A DNA stretch of 64,000 nt from Girardinichthys multiradiatus (GCF_021462225.1 NC_061806.1:22774144-22838143), one strand, 5' to 3'; counted from the first letter of the stretch, positions 24,501 through 32,699 are shown. Notes: generated by a model from the letters alone, not told the origin. Numbers and translations are program-made.

Positions 24501-24773
24501 GCTTCAGGAGGCGGCAACCCATACACCCAAGCTCCTTATCTCCCAAGTGGACATTTAGGCTCTGATCTAACACAGGGCCACTTTCCCCTCAGTACCGTAA
24601 GCATTTATCAGGAGTGTATCTATCCAAGCCAGATTTACCCAGAACAGGCAGTGAACCCCGTCAGCCTGCATTCATTTGGATACAGTTTAACTGCACAGAT
24701 GCCTCCAGTTTGGGGGAACATGGAGAGGCAGCAGTACTACTCCATGATGAGGAGGCCACAAAGTGACCCGTAA
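588..24773 (+). CDS. Gene A: 3' part of a multi-exon Cys2-His2 finger protein, paralogue of gene B
   Basis: I do not recognise a named gene. Fifteen exons chain in one frame: 588-645, 887-1009, 1188-1289, 2717-2893, 3600-3677, 4973-5146, 5238-5312, 7364-7585, 7659-7733, 7821-7954, 8030-8164, 8258-8315, 9601-9678, 22710-22805, 23170-24773. They total 3189 nt, or 1062 codons plus TAA. Each has AG before and GT after, and phases agree throughout. The 5' exons, including the ATG and a first finger exon seen in gene B, must lie left of the window. The visible part has an acidic Gln/Asp-rich middle, one Cys2-His2 finger (exon 7821-7954) and a long Ser/Pro-rich last exon with internal repeats. The intron 9679-22709 is 13 kb because a Harbinger-like element and other repeats sit in it; a Tc1 copy fills most of 5313-7363. 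The role is unknown. A nuclear nucleic-acid-binding role is inferred from the finger type only. Confidence 0.85.
1641..1798 (+). repeat. tRNA-derived SINE with target-site duplication
   Basis: The head carries pol III promoter boxes: box A-like TGGTGTAGGGG and box B GGGTTCGAGTCCC. A short body with TTTCCTGTCTGCCTACTGTC and an AATAAA-containing segment follows, ending in an A-rich tail. A repeat of about 17 bases, TAAAGGTGATT(C)TTTCCA, flanks it at 1623-1640 and 1799-1815, as expected for LINE-mediated insertion. It sits in a gene A intron in sense orientation. Confidence 0.85.
3890..4480 (+). repeat. Diverged repeat, possibly a solo LTR piece
   Basis: Part of this intron segment (about 4150-4360) resembles 27710-27890 in the same orientation: both have TTCAGCTTTGGAAT, a GGTACAACTG block, GGTTTTGAT and GGTCAAG(A/G)GTTTCACATACAC. 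An AATAAAAGG lies near 4456. The paired copies show it is a dispersed repeat. The LTR reading is a guess from the layout; no partner genes are present. Confidence 0.35.
5584..7151 (-). mobile_element. Tc1-like transposon, family 1, copy 1 (1568 bp)
   Basis: The ends start CAGGTCCTTCTC and are flanked by TA on both sides (5582-5583, 7152-7153), the Tc1/mariner target. The terminal inverted repeats are about 205 bp. Each holds two direct repeats of (A/C)AAAATTAGCATAT, one at the tip and one at the inner edge, which is the IR/DR layout known from Sleeping Beauty-type elements. It lies in the gene A intron between exons 5238-5312 and 7364-7585, with its transposase antisense to gene A. Confidence 0.95.
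5861..6823 (-). CDS. Tc1-like transposase, 320 aa, internally deleted
   Basis: Cut-and-paste DDE transposase of family 1. The N-terminus (about residues 1-110) carries two helix-turn-helix units of the paired type with a GRKKCGRKR basic hinge. The catalytic region shows FSDES, QHDLAPAH and SPDLNPIENLW, giving a DD34E triad. Relative to the 334-aa copy at 50659-51663 it lacks 14 residues (Val-Lys-Pro-Leu to Lys-Arg-Leu) through a 42-nt in-frame deletion just before TWATEKQHW. The frame is otherwise open from MGKTADL to the stop. The deletion removes the basic segment between the DNA-binding and catalytic parts, so activity is doubtful. The same deletion is in copy 2. Confidence 0.9.
   Translation of the reverse strand: MGKTADLTAVQKATIDTLKQEGKTQKEISERIGCSQSAVSRHLSGKSVGRKKCGRKRCTTRRGDRTLRKIVEKGRFQTLGDLRKQWTESGVETSRATVHRRVQEMGYRCRIPQTWATEKQHWTVAQWSKVLFSDESKFCMSFGNQGARVWRKTGEKEMPKCQKSSVKYPQSVMVWGAVSAAGVGPLCFIKGRVNATSYQEILDHFMLPSAEKLYGDEHFIFQHDLAPAHSAKTTGKWFTDHGITVLNWPANSPDLNPIENLWDIVKRTLRDSRPNTLDELKAAIEASWASIRPQQCHRLIASMPRHIEAVISAKGFPTKY
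7821..8315 (+). CDS. Gene A finger module (three exons): Cys2-His2 finger plus helical tail
   Basis: Exon 7821-7954 (134 nt, phase 1 to 0) encodes a finger with Cys-x2-Cys (CEIC), eleven residues, then His-x5-His (HMVSLDH) followed by a Tyr. This spacing resembles matrin/U1-type fingers, which bind RNA or structured nucleic acid, more than classic DNA-reading fingers; that is family knowledge, not shown here. Exon 8030-8164 (135 nt, phase 0 to 0) encodes a charged, probably helical stretch with Leu and Trp at intervals. Exon 8258-8315 (58 nt, phase 0 to 1) follows. Gene B has exons of exactly the same three lengths and phases at 56708-57228. That match is the main reason I accept these small exons as real. 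Confidence 0.85.
8500..9425. mobile_element. Degraded DNA-transposon relic
   Basis: The edges read AAGTGTTTATACCCCTC on the left and, on the right, GGAATACTTTTGCAGGCCAC, the mirrored form of the TTGCAAAAGTATTCATACCCC type of end common in fish genomes. The inside is A/T-rich with no usable frame. Another member, itself split, occupies about 20123-22560, and a further end begins near 63945. The superfamily is not certain; the ends suggest a decayed Tc1-like or related element. Confidence 0.5.
10207..10311 (+). repeat. Subterminal 20-bp minisatellite, left arm
   Basis: Five head-to-tail copies of the unit AAACAAATTTACATTTCAGA lie just inside the left tip of the Harbinger-like element. The same unit, inverted, makes up the right subterminal array. 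Such arrays often serve as transposase binding sites; that role is inferred. Confidence 0.9.
10580..10604 (+). CDS. Duplicated first coding exon in the left arm of the element
   Basis: A good ATG context (GCCATGG) opens MADHSNKS and runs into a donor, AGCT|GTGAGT, ending in phase 1. The right arm carries the identical exon inverted at 15949-15973, where it joins the Myb-like gene. On the left it would feed the transposase transcript, though I cannot find a convincing in-frame second exon there because that side has decayed. The G+C-rich stretch 10750-10830 nearby is also shared by both arms. Confidence 0.5.
12157..12195. repeat. Near-perfect palindrome inside the transposase coding region
   Basis: A 19-bp arm starting TTCCAAAAACACGCTC pairs exactly with its inverse around a single central A. 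It spans the codons for the catalytic Glu motif (IIERVFG). No similar palindrome occurs elsewhere in the reading frame. Confidence 0.9.
12320..13582 (+). mobile_element. Tc1-like transposon, family 2 (1263 bp), nested
   Basis: Perfect 31-bp terminal inverted repeats begin CAGGGGTTGGACAATGAAAC and are flanked by TA at 12318-12319 and 13583-13584. The short ends differ from the 205-bp ends of family 1. It is inserted in the intron-like gap of the Harbinger-like transposase, so it arrived after that element. Confidence 0.95.
12506..13530 (+). pseudogene. Tc1-like transposase (family 2) with one frameshift
   Basis: The first frame opens with MGDIPEFKRGQIVGARLAG, a paired-like helix-turn-helix DNA-binding start, and contains FSDEST (first catalytic Asp) and GGGSVMVW. 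A shift close to 13130-13140, just after LGPILVLDGL, moves the rest to another frame, which contains YQDDNAPIHTAR (second Asp) and SPDLNIIEPLW (Glu), a DD34E layout, and ends with GGPTPY at 13530. Apart from that single shift both halves look well kept, so the copy is young. The encoded enzyme would be truncated before its last two catalytic residues. Confidence 0.9.
14474..15973 (-). pseudogene. Myb/SANT-like second gene of the Harbinger-like element, broken
   Basis: On the minus strand, exon 15949-15973 (MADHSNKS) joins 15396-15425 and then 15120-15213 in matching phase, giving an N-terminus that enters the (K)LRDENHHLFTGAKNSATVAW-type start of a Myb_DNA-bind_4/trihelix domain. The next part, about 14915-15015, continues with EKMDQQGKV and a WDNLKKK-like end but in a shifted frame, with an extra base in the CCCC run near 14982-14985. 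A Ser/Glu/Arg-rich tail follows at 14474-14737. Harbinger Myb-like proteins escort the transposase to the nucleus and element ends; that is family knowledge. The shift makes this copy non-functional as read. Confidence 0.7.
16238..16512 (-). repeat. Subterminal minisatellite, right arm, two unit types
   Basis: About thirteen 20-bp units are present. One type is TTTCTGAAATGTAAATTTGT, the inverse of the left-arm unit. The other is TTTCACATCTTGTTAATTTG, interspersed four to five times. The right array is more than twice as long as the left one and contains a unit type missing on the left, so the two tips have evolved unequally. Confidence 0.85.
16680..16835. repeat. Degenerate CCAT/ATCC simple repeat
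   Basis: Imperfect CCATCCAT, CTGTCTAT and CCTTCC units follow one another. No gene signal was seen here or in 16835-17230, which is A/T-rich with an A18 run at 16951-16970. Confidence 0.7.
17230..20110. repeat. Unresolved repeat region with a pair of diverged direct repeats
   Basis: Segments 17389-17577 and 19840-20028 are diverged direct copies of about 190 bp, sharing AGAGGCCATCCAT, GGGCTAGAG and CAACCTGTATCCAAGAAGA. Frames in between are short and broken. One short reading near 19370 has VDAGAST, which resembles an aspartic-protease signature but is too weak alone. This could be the remains of one retroelement with repeated ends or two pieces of one repeat. I see no host gene. A G12 run lies at about 18991. 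Confidence 0.4.
20123..22560. mobile_element. Split DNA-transposon relic with inserted retroelement scraps
   Basis: The outer parts (20123-20300 and 21660-22560) belong to the same fish repeat type as 8500-9425. The right half contains CACAGCATGATGCTACCACC and ends with GTTGGTCTGTCACACAAAAT followed by a TGAAATGTAAGG block. The inner 20350-20750 resembles 36210-36410 (TTTGAATGACT, GAGCAAGT, AGTATTTATACCAAA), and 21340-21655 ends in TTTGGGGATGCCTGATC, typical of another repeat. No coding potential was seen. Confidence 0.45.
23170..24773 (+). CDS. Gene A terminal exon: Ser/Pro-rich tail with degenerate tandem repeats
   Basis: This 1604-nt exon begins after an AAAAG acceptor and ends at TAA 24771-24773. 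The first quarter holds a degenerate tandem repeat (about 23247-23860). Its Cys marks at 23343, 23496, 23637 and 23778 are 51, 47 and 47 codons apart, each followed by a (A/P)VSQL-like motif and then a (D/E)V(N/T)SS-like motif. Downstream comes SSLKDLMPAK, shared with gene B as SPLKDLLPAK, and a KLVSNLISVLK segment matching KLISHLK in gene B. The C-terminus is rich in Tyr, Pro and Gln. No enzyme domain is visible and most of it looks disordered. Coding status is well supported by the long open frame and the conserved segments in the paralogue. Confidence 0.88.
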
Positions 24774-25202
24774 CTTTGTCCATTTCTGTCCATAATATTT
24801 TGTTTACATGCTGACCGATCTTTCTCAGCTAAATTGTTTTTCTTTCTTTTTTTTACTATACCACAAGCAGCGTTCTGTATAAAGAGAATCTGATTTCACA
24901 TTGTGGAGTCAGTGTTGGTTGTGTTGTTTAAACATGTACATGTTTATTTTCTAACCTGTGTCAGAGGCCACATGGTCGCGTGTTCTAGTTTAATATGTTT
25001 AAGTGAGCACATTATGAAGAGTTTTTCCAACTTGAAAATAGCAGTAAGCTACTGTAGTTAATTTTTTTTGCTGCATTTTTATATTGATGTTTTTTATTTT
25101 TTTTATAAACAAATGTGCAAATGTCTGGTTAGATACTCAATATGTTTTATTTATTGAACAAAATGTGTTTGTGAGACGTTGAAAACTGTGATCAATAGGG
25201 AA

Positions 25203-25208
25203 AATAAA
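25203..25208 (+). terminator. Likely poly(A) signal of gene A
   Basis: AATAAA lies about 430 bases after the gene A stop codon, in an A/T-rich 3' UTR with TGT-rich stretches. It is the first clear hexamer on this strand after the stop. No cleavage site was tested. Confidence 0.6.
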
Positions 25209-25224
25209 ATATTATGAAAATGCT

Positions 25225-25570
25225 AAATATTGGAAACTAATGGTTTCACACCCTAGTCAGCTAATTAACTCAAAACACCTGCAATGGTTTCCTGAGCCTT
25301 AACGGTATCTCGTCTGGGTCAGTGGGCTACACAATTTTGGAGAAGACTGCTCACTGGACAAATGTCCAGAAGACGGTCAGTGAGACCTCCACAAGGAAGA
25401 TGGGGCGCAAAAGGCCATTGCTAAGAAGCTGATTGTTTACAGAAGGCTGTATCCAAGTGCATCCATAGAACGTTGAGTGGAAGGAAAAAGTGTGGTAAGA
25501 TAAGGTGCACCAGCAACCCCAGCCTTGAGAGGACCGTCAAGCAAAATCCATTCAAGAAGATGACCCAGCT
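25225..25570 (+). mobile_element. Tc1-like fragment, 5' part of a transposase gene
   Basis: CTCAAAACACCTGCAATGG, then ACTGCTCACTGGACAAATGT, and a TTGAGTGGAAGGAAAAAGTG block correspond to the leader and first transposase codons of a common fish Tc1 family; the reading around 25473 gives SGRKKCGKIRC. The catalytic part and both inverted ends are missing. It sits just after the gene A poly(A) signal. Confidence 0.65.
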
Positions 25571-25689
25571 GGAGCAAGACAGACCGGAATGGAACAGAAA
25601 ATTGAAGTTGTTCTATAATTTGATCGAGAACGACGGAGAGCAGGTCGGAGTGGTCGCGAATGTGGAACCGTTCTCATTAATTAACAAAA

Positions 25690-26027
25690 TAAATAGTCAT
25701 TTTCTACTGCTTATTCCATAGTGGGTCGCGGGGAAGCTGGTGCCTATCTCCAGCAGTCTATGGGTGAGAGGCAGGGCACACCCTGGACAGGTCGCCAGTC
25801 CATTGCAGGGCAACACACAAACAACCATGCACACACTCATTCATACACCTAAGGGCAATTTAGAGAAACCAATTAACCTAACAGGCATGTCTTTGGACTG
25901 TGAGAGGAAGCCGGAGTACCCAGTGAGAACCCACGCATGCACGGGGAGAACATGCAAACTCGATGCAGAAAGACCCCCCCGGACGGCAATCGAACCCAGA
26001 ACCTTCTTGCTGCAAGGCAAGAGGTTT
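25690..26027 (-). repeat. tRNA-type SINE, reverse orientation
   Basis: The minus strand reads a tRNA-like head with TTGCTGCAAG and GGTTCTGGGTTCGATTGCC (box B-like). The body is the common teleost block containing GGACAGGTCGCCAGTCCATT, CAATTTAGAGAAACCAATTA and GACTGTGAGAGGAAGCCGGA. The head is cut where the LTR-like repeat at 26028 begins. A second member lies at 62745-63375. Confidence 0.7.
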
Positions 26028-26420
26028 TTATAGGTTGCCTTAGCCAAGTGTGTTAAAACAGCGCCCTTGGGGCTCGTGCTGAGCTACTAAAATTAACCTA
26101 GCCCATATACCAAGAGCCAGTTGTAATATTAGGGAATGAGCAGCCGTGAACAAAAGTGACCGTCGAAGGTGTGGATGACTGCGGTGGGCTACTCAGTTGC
26201 CTGGACCTCCAGTTGAAGAAGGGCGAGACTTTTGCATGAAGGCTTTCAGAGGCTAGACGAGTAATTTCCCGACACCAGCTTAAACAGAACTTTCAGTAAG
26301 CCTGTTAGGCAAGAACCTTCAGGTTTAGGGAAGTCCGGACCCGTTGGATGGAGAGCTGGTTTGAGCAATACCCCTAAGGAAAGGGAAGTAAGTGGGAGGG
26401 GTTAGCTCATCGGACAACGA
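26028..26420 (+). repeat. 395-bp dispersed repeat, copy 1 (LTR-like)
   Basis: This matches 38735-39133 in the same orientation over its whole length; shared blocks include GGGAATGAGCAGCCGTGAAC, GAGGGGTTAGCTCATCGGAC and GGAAGTCCGGACCCGTTGGA. It is joined on the right to an AT microsatellite. Being one of two copies, it is a repeat for certain. Its identity as an LTR end is inferred. Confidence 0.6.
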
Positions 26421-26458
<38 letters not shown>

Positions 26459-26492
26459 ATATGTGTGTATATATGTGTGTATTATATATATA
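26421..26492. repeat. (TA)n / (TATG)n microsatellite
   Basis: A run of AT dinucleotides turns into TATG, TGTG and TATA units next to the left end of a Tc1 element. Confidence 0.9.
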
Positions 26493-26493
26493 C

Positions 26494-28108
26494 AGTACAG
26501 ACCAAACGTTTGGACACACCTCATTCAGAGTTGTCTTTATTTTCATGACTATGAATATTGTAGCTTCACACTGAAGGCATCAAAACTATGAATTAACACA
26601 TGGAATTATATACTGAACAAAAAAGTGTGAAACAAGAAGACCATCTGCCGTCTCATCAGAAACATGCCCAGGCGTTGTAGGGAGGTCATACAGGCACATG
26701 GAGGCCACACACAATACTGAGCCTCATTTTGACTTGTTTTAAGGACATTACATCAAAGTTGGATCAGCCTGTAGTGTGTTTTTCCACTTTAATTTGGGTG
26801 TGACTCCAAATCTAGGCCTCCATTGGTTAATAAATTTGATTTCCATTGATGATTTCTGTGTGATTTTGTTGTCAGCACACTTTGTACAAAATAAAGTATT
26901 CAATGAAAATATTTCATTCATTCAGATCTAGGATGTGTTATTTGAGTGTTCCCTTTATTTTTTTTTGAGAAGTGTATATACATATAAGTGTGAAACAACT
27001 GAAAATATGTCTTATATTCTAGGTTCTTCAAAGTAGCCACCATTTGCTTTGATTACTGCTCTGCACACTCTTGGCATTCTGTTGATGAGCTTCAAGAGGT
27101 AGTCACCTGAAATGGTTTTCACTTAAGTAAAACCAAGTAACGAAACCAAGTAAAGAAAGTGGCCATCATTATTTTAAGAAATGAAGGTCAGTCAATCCGA
27201 ACAATTGGGAAAACTTTGAAAGTGTCCCCAAGTGCAGTCGCAAAAACCATCAAGCGTTACAAAGAAACTGGCTCACATGCGGACCGCCCCAGGAAAGGAA
27301 GACCAAGAGTCACCTCTACTGCGGATGATAAGTTCATCCGAGTCACCAGCCTCAGAAATCGCAGGTTAACAGCAGCTCAGATTAGAGAACAGGTCAATGC
27401 CACACAGAGTTCTAGCAGCAGACACATCTCTAGAACAACTGTTAAGAGGAGACTGGTTATTTTCACTGTTTGACTATTTGGATTGTTGTGGTAGGTTAAA
27501 ACTTTGTTCAGTAGGATTAAAAGTGTTACTTTTGTTTTTACCAGATGTGAAAGTGAATTTGGTATAAATTGTTCTGGAAACAAGTTAACAATGATTCTGA
27601 GCAGCATGCAAGGCCTGTCCAGGAATGTATTTAGATGAGGGAAATTCTTGGCCTGAGAGAGTATGGTGCTGATAATGCCAAGAGTCCCATGTTGAACTTT
27701 GTCTGGCCTAAAATGGAAAAAACCACTTTCCATTTCAGCTTTGGAATGATGGGGGTGATAAGAGTAATGAGATTGTTATGGTACAACTGGTTTTGATATC
27801 TGGCAGCTGTCTGGCAGCTATTCCTGTGTTCCTGTAACCACTGGTTTAGAGTCCAGTTTTGTGGTTGGTCAAGGGTTTCACATACACACCAATGATACGA
27901 CATTGTGTTTATTAAAGAATATTTTGTGACACTGCCTTCTCCCACATTGTAAAATATATAAATGTTCAAAGCTTTTTCACACCTTTTGTATGCTACATAA
28001 TTCCACAGTTTTGATGCTTTTGGTCAGAATCTACAATTTAAATCGCCATGAAAATAAAGAGACCTATTTAGTGAGAAAGTGTATCTAAACTTTTTGACCG
28101 GTAGTGTA
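26494..28108 (+). mobile_element. Tc1-like transposon, family 3, interrupted and internally replaced
   Basis: The left end reads CAGTACAGACCAAACGTTTG with GACACACCT. The right end reads ACTTTTTGACCGGTAGTGTA, its diverged inverse. Family leader text (CTTCAAAGTAGCCACCATTT, TTCAAGAGGTAGTCACCTG) is present. A foreign 350-bp piece, 26628-26975, is the tail of another fish Tc1 family; AGTGTGAAACAA is duplicated on both sides of it. The region after the truncated transposase, 27475-27985, is also foreign and resembles 4150-4360. Confidence 0.75.
27159..27473 (+). pseudogene. Tc1 transposase N-terminal fragment (family 3)
   Basis: The reading has an NEGQSIRTIGKTLKVSPSAV paired-like helix-turn-helix, a GRPRVTS hinge and a second helix-turn-helix region (LTAAQIREQVNA), then runs into unrelated sequence after TTVKRRL. 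The catalytic DDE half is absent. Translation would give only a DNA-binding stub, which could bind the inverted ends but not cut them. Confidence 0.8.
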
Positions 28109-28228
28109 TGTTTACTGAATATTTAGGTGACCTCCACAAGGCCCAGCAGGCTCAGCAGATACAATAACAATAGAGCAATAAAGCTGGTCTATGAACAAGA
28201 CGTCTCACTTTAACACAAACTTTGAGTG

Positions 28229-28230
<2 letters not shown>

Positions 28231-28259
<29 letters not shown>
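28231..28259. repeat. (TG)14-15 microsatellite
   Basis: An uninterrupted TG run. The flanks are A/T-rich with no gene signal. Confidence 0.95.
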
Positions 28260-28261
<2 letters not shown>

Positions 28262-28419
28262 TTTGAGTGGGTAGAGAAGCCACAAATTGTGCTCAAGTAA
28301 AAGTAGTTTTACTTCAAAATAAAGTAGAAGTTAAAAGCACAATGCAGTAAAACTACACAGAAGTATATTTTTTCAAAAAGTTACTCATAAATGACACTTC
28401 TGCCCTGCTTCAGCTCTGT

Positions 28420-29614
28420 GTCTTCTTTTTGGAGCCTCTTCTTGCATATCTTCCAAATTCTGAGTTATGGATTTGGTCAGCTGGTCTCTCAATGCAATTG
28501 ATCAAATTTTCTCGAGGAGAAGACAGGGTGAAGGAGAGCCCAACTTGTCCAGACGGGACGTTTTTCTCTGGATACACAATGGACTCCTGGCAGAAGTGGA
28601 GGATTGTGTGTCTGTCGATAATGTCAGTCGAGGATGTGGAAGATGTGTATATAATTGGATGTTTGATATCAGGATTTCTGCTTTTTGTAGTCAGCGGTTA
28701 CCTGGCATATTGAGAAATTCGGAGAATGTCAGCAGCTGTTCTGGCAATTATGAGGCTACCTGGCATGTATGATGGGATCTTCAGGGCGATCAGCACTCAG
28801 ACTGAGATGTTACGTGAGTTGAATCGCAGACTGGATGTGATCCTTACACAGGATCGCAGGCAGGTTGCGGTTCCTGGACTCAGGGGTGAAATGGGATAAA
28901 TCTTGGAGAAAGTTGTTTGCTCGGATCTGGCGAAAGACCAGGAATTTGGCTGTTTGGATTTGCCTTTGAGAAGCACCAGCGAGAATCTCAAGGCTGATGG
29001 AAAATTAAGAGTCAGCCTAACCCAAATAATTGTTGTTTTTCTGAATCTGGCTCCCCTGCACGGCCTTGATGGCTGGCTATCTTCAACTTCTCCTGGAAGT
29101 TATGTAAACATGACGCTCTGCTCCCTCTGCCCCCTCCCTTCCCTGAGGACACCTGTGGACCTGCTCAGAACTTTGTGGCCAGTTGATGAACATTCCAACG
29201 TACCATCAAGGACAATGGCCTCTGGGACAGAGCTTCATGGACTTACTTGCACACACTCACTTGCACACACACACATGCTCAAGATAAACATATGCACCCC
29301 CTCACACCACCTTCACCGTTCCCAGCATGATGTTGTTTTGTAAACTTGTTGCTTCTTTGTGCTGAGGTTTTTTGCAATCTCAAACTGTATCCTGCTAAGG
29401 ATAAAGTGTGAAATATGATTTTTTTCCCCTCTACTTTCCTAATGTGGCCTCTTTTCTCATCTAGCAAGGGCAGCTTCCTGTGAGTGGGCAGCAAAGCCTC
29501 GGTGACCCGTCTCCCCCTTGTCTTGTGTCATGATGTATGTTTGGATGGGTTGTACTGGAATTCTAAATTCCCCTCGGGGATCAATAAAGTATCTTTGAAT
29601 TGAATTGAATTGAA
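28420..29614 (+). mobile_element. Retroposon-like repeat with a small membrane-protein frame and a TTGAA tail
   Basis: The 3' end reads CCCCTCGGGGATCAATAAAG, then TATCTTTGAA and several TTGAA units, a tail typical of fish LINE or LINE-mobilised repeats. Near its 5' end is a broken frame (see 28429-28936). The middle (29050-29560) has no open frame. The TTGAA tail indicates retroposition by a LINE; the clade is not resolved. Confidence 0.55.
28429..28936 (+). pseudogene. Small TM plus coiled-coil protein frame inside a repeat, broken
   Basis: The reading contains MDSWQKWRIVCLSIM and then a hydrophobic segment (VYIIGCLISGFLLFVVSGYLAY, quoted in halves: VYIIGCLISGF and LLFVVSGYLAY) long enough to cross a membrane. 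A TGA at 28711-28713 interrupts it. The same frame continues past it through IRRMSAAVLAIMRLPGMYDG and a Leu/Glu/Arg-rich, probably coiled-coil stretch (TEMLRELNRRLDVILTQDRR) to TAA. A shift near 28505 is also likely. I do not recognise the protein. A single-pass membrane protein with a cytosolic helix is what the sequence shows; any function is open. Confidence 0.4.
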
Positions 29615-29754
29615 CTAGTTACCACCCATCTCTGGTGTTGTGAAATATGGACATATGTATGTATACACACGTTTATGCTAATTTAAAGTATAACATATCC
29701 GGGGCTCTCCTTGTCCTCCGTGGCCTAAACGGGGGGTTAATAATTCTATAATCT

Positions 29755-32676
29755 ATATTATAACCAGAATTAGTATTTCATAATTTTACTGTAAAGGTTT
29801 GGAGAAATACAATATAATGTAGATGACCATCTAATATAATCTGAATAGATTGTGTTGTCACCTCTCTTGGTTTTGGAGAAATAAATTCCTGAAAGTGGGA
29901 CAAATGCATATAATGGTTGAGCATTTTGAGGTATTTTGACAAGATACTTCTCCAAAACTGTACAGTAAAATATTAAATATTTATTCTTTTACATAAAACA
30001 TAAATGTGAAAGTTGTAAAAATGTAGTTAATATAAATGTTCTGTAGGTTACTTTTCTGTTTTCCTCTTATTTTCTCAACCGTTGCCAGGATCGGGTCCTT
30101 TCTGCTCCATTACCGTAATGCACCTTGTATGCGCGACGCTAATCTTTAAGAGAGAGCTGGTGTCGGCTGGCGTGACCGCGTATTTCCGACTGTCGGCTCA
30201 CTTGACCGCAGTTTTCTTCTGTAGAGTTGATGTCTCCTCACTGAAGCGACGCTGCAAGCCCTGCAGTTTGAGCGGAAGTTCAGAGGTGTATGGAGGTAAA
30301 TTTGTCTCAATATTATTCAATCAAACAAAAAACTAATCTCAATCAAAAAAATAAATTGTGGTCAAAACTTTTGGAATATTAAATTAAAAAAAACTAATCT
30401 CAATCAAAAAATATTAAGTTGTGATCAAAACTTTCAGAGTTGTAACGATTATTTTTTTTAAATGGAATATTTTATTTTGGGGAGAAAAAAATTTTGTTTG
30501 ATGAAACTTTTTTTGATTAAAATGACTCATTTTTTTCTCACGAAGAGAAAAAAGTTATTTGCAAAACATAAACTTTTATTTGATCATCTCAAAAATCTTT
30601 GGTTACGAGTCTCGCTCTTTTGGTTTTGACGCTCTCTGTTTTTGGTTGAACTCAAAGAATTTTGAGTCCTGGAAACATGAACATCCTGGGCGGGGCCTAA
30701 AGACGAACGATGTAAGACGTTTCCCTATTGGTTAGCGCTGACTAAAGCAGCAGACTCTGATCCCCAGTATCTCTGAACTTCTGCTCGAACTGCAGGGCTT
30801 GCAGCGTCGCTTCAGTGAGGAGACATCAACTCTACAGAAGAAAACTGCGGTTAAGTGAACCGACAGTCAGAAATACGCGGTCACGCCAGCCGACACTAGC
30901 TGTCTCTTAAAGATTAGCTTCGCGCATACAAGGTGCATTGCGGTAATGGAGCAGAAAGGACGGCAATCCTGGCAACGGTTGAGAAAATAAGAGGAAAACA
31001 GAAAAGTAACCTACCGAACATTTATATTAATTACATTTTTACAACTTTCACATTCATGTTTTAAGTAAAAGAATAAATATTTAATATTTTACTGTACAGT
31101 TTTGGAGAAATATCTTGTCAAAATACCTCAAAATGCTTAACCAGCATATGCTTTTGTCCCATTTTCAAGAATTTATTTATCCAAAACCAAGAGAGGTGAC
31201 AACACAATCTCTTCAGATTATATCAGAGGGTCATCTATATTATAACCAGAATTAGTATTTCATAATTTCATTGTAGGTTTCTGGACAAATACACAACTAC
31301 TTCAACAAAGTACCACAAACGCTTCCTTTTGGTGAGGTCGATGAGGTCCTGGGAAGTGGTCTGGACAGCTTAAAGTGCAAGAGTATCCAGATCTCCTCTG
31401 ACCTCTCCTGGACCGGAAACGCCCCTCGCCTGTTGAAGAAGGTACAACAACAGCTCTTCTTCATCTCCTCAGCTGCTTACAGATGTCTGCAGGGCCACGG
31501 TGGAAAGCACTCTGTGTCTCAGCATGACAGTGTGGTGAGGGAACTGCACAGGAGAGGAAGGAAGTATCACTGGTGTTGAGGACAGCACACAGGATTATGG
31601 GATGCCATCTGCCCGACAGGGATTTTGTTTTATACTACACTTGGGGTAGTTGTGTATTTGTCCAGAAACCTACAATGAAATTATGAAATACTAATTCTGG
31701 TTATAATATAGATGACCCTCTAATATAATCTGAAGAGATTGTGTTGTCACCTCTCATGGTTTTGGAGAAATAAATTCTTGAAAATGGGACAAAAGCATAT
31801 GCTGGTTAAGCATTTTGAGGTATTTTGACAAGATATTTCTCCAAAACTGTACAGTAAAATATTAAATATTTATTCTTTTACTTAAAACATGAATGTGAAA
31901 GTTGTAAAAATGTAATTAATATAAATGTTCTGTAGGTTACTTTTCTGTTTTCCTCTTATTTTCTCAACCGTTGCCAGGATTGCCGTCCTTTCTGCTCCAT
32001 TACCGTAATGCGCCTTGTATGCCCGACGCCAATCTTTAAAAGAGCTGGTGTCGGCTGGCGTGACCGCGTATTTCTGACTGTCGGCTCACTTAACCGCAGT
32101 TTTCTTCTGTAGAGTTGATGTCTCCTCACTGAAGCGACGCTGCAAGCCCTGCAGTTCGAGCAGAAGTTCAGAGATACTGGGGATCAGAGTCTGCTGCTTT
32201 AGTCAGCGCTAACCAATAGGGAAACGTCTTACATCGTTCGTCTTTAGGCCCCGCCCAGGATGTTCATGTTTCCAGAACTCAAAATTCTTTGAGTTCAACC
32301 AAAAACAGAGAGCGTCAAAACCAAAAACGCGAGACTCGTAACCAAAGATTTTTGACATGATCAAATAAAAGTTTATGTTTTGCAAATAACTTTTTTCTCT
32401 TCGTGAGAAGAAATGAGTCATTTTAATCAAAAAAAGTTTCATCAGACACATTGTTTTTCTCCCCAAAATAAAATATTCCATTTAAAAAAAAATAATCGTT
32501 ACAACTCTGAAAGTTTTGATCACAACTTAATATTTTTTGATTTAGATTAGTTTTTTTGAGTGAATATTCCAAAAGTTTTGACCACAATTTATTTTTTTGA
32601 TTGAGATAAAATTTTTTTAGATTGAGATTAGTTTTTTGTTTGATTGAATAATATTGAGATACATTTACCTCCATAC
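29755..32676. repeat. Large foldback: inverted-duplication unit A-B-A'-spacer-A-B'
   Basis: Block A (29755-30287) recurs inverted at 30771-31300 and direct at 31647-32173. Block B (30288-30770) recurs inverted at 32174-32676. So 30288-31300 and 31647-32676 are about 1.0-kb inverted arms around a 346-bp spacer, and a further A copy lies to the left. The arms share CTCAACCGTTGCCAGGAT, GTTGATGTCTCCTCACTGAA and GCTGACTAAAGCAGCAGACT. The spacer has a short reading with LSWTGNAPRLLKKVQQQL, resembling the end of a LINE reverse transcriptase. No transposase is seen, so this looks like a non-autonomous foldback element or nested inverted insertions. Confidence 0.85.
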
Positions 32677-32699
32677 CATGGGGGGTGTTGAATGGAGAA

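Noticed and set aside
25740..26033. Coding frame of 97 codons
   Set aside because: It is the body of a common fish SINE, seen again near 62745.
30082..30336. Short protein gene (84 codons)
   Set aside because: Lies within block A of the foldback repeat; the other A copies do not keep the frame.
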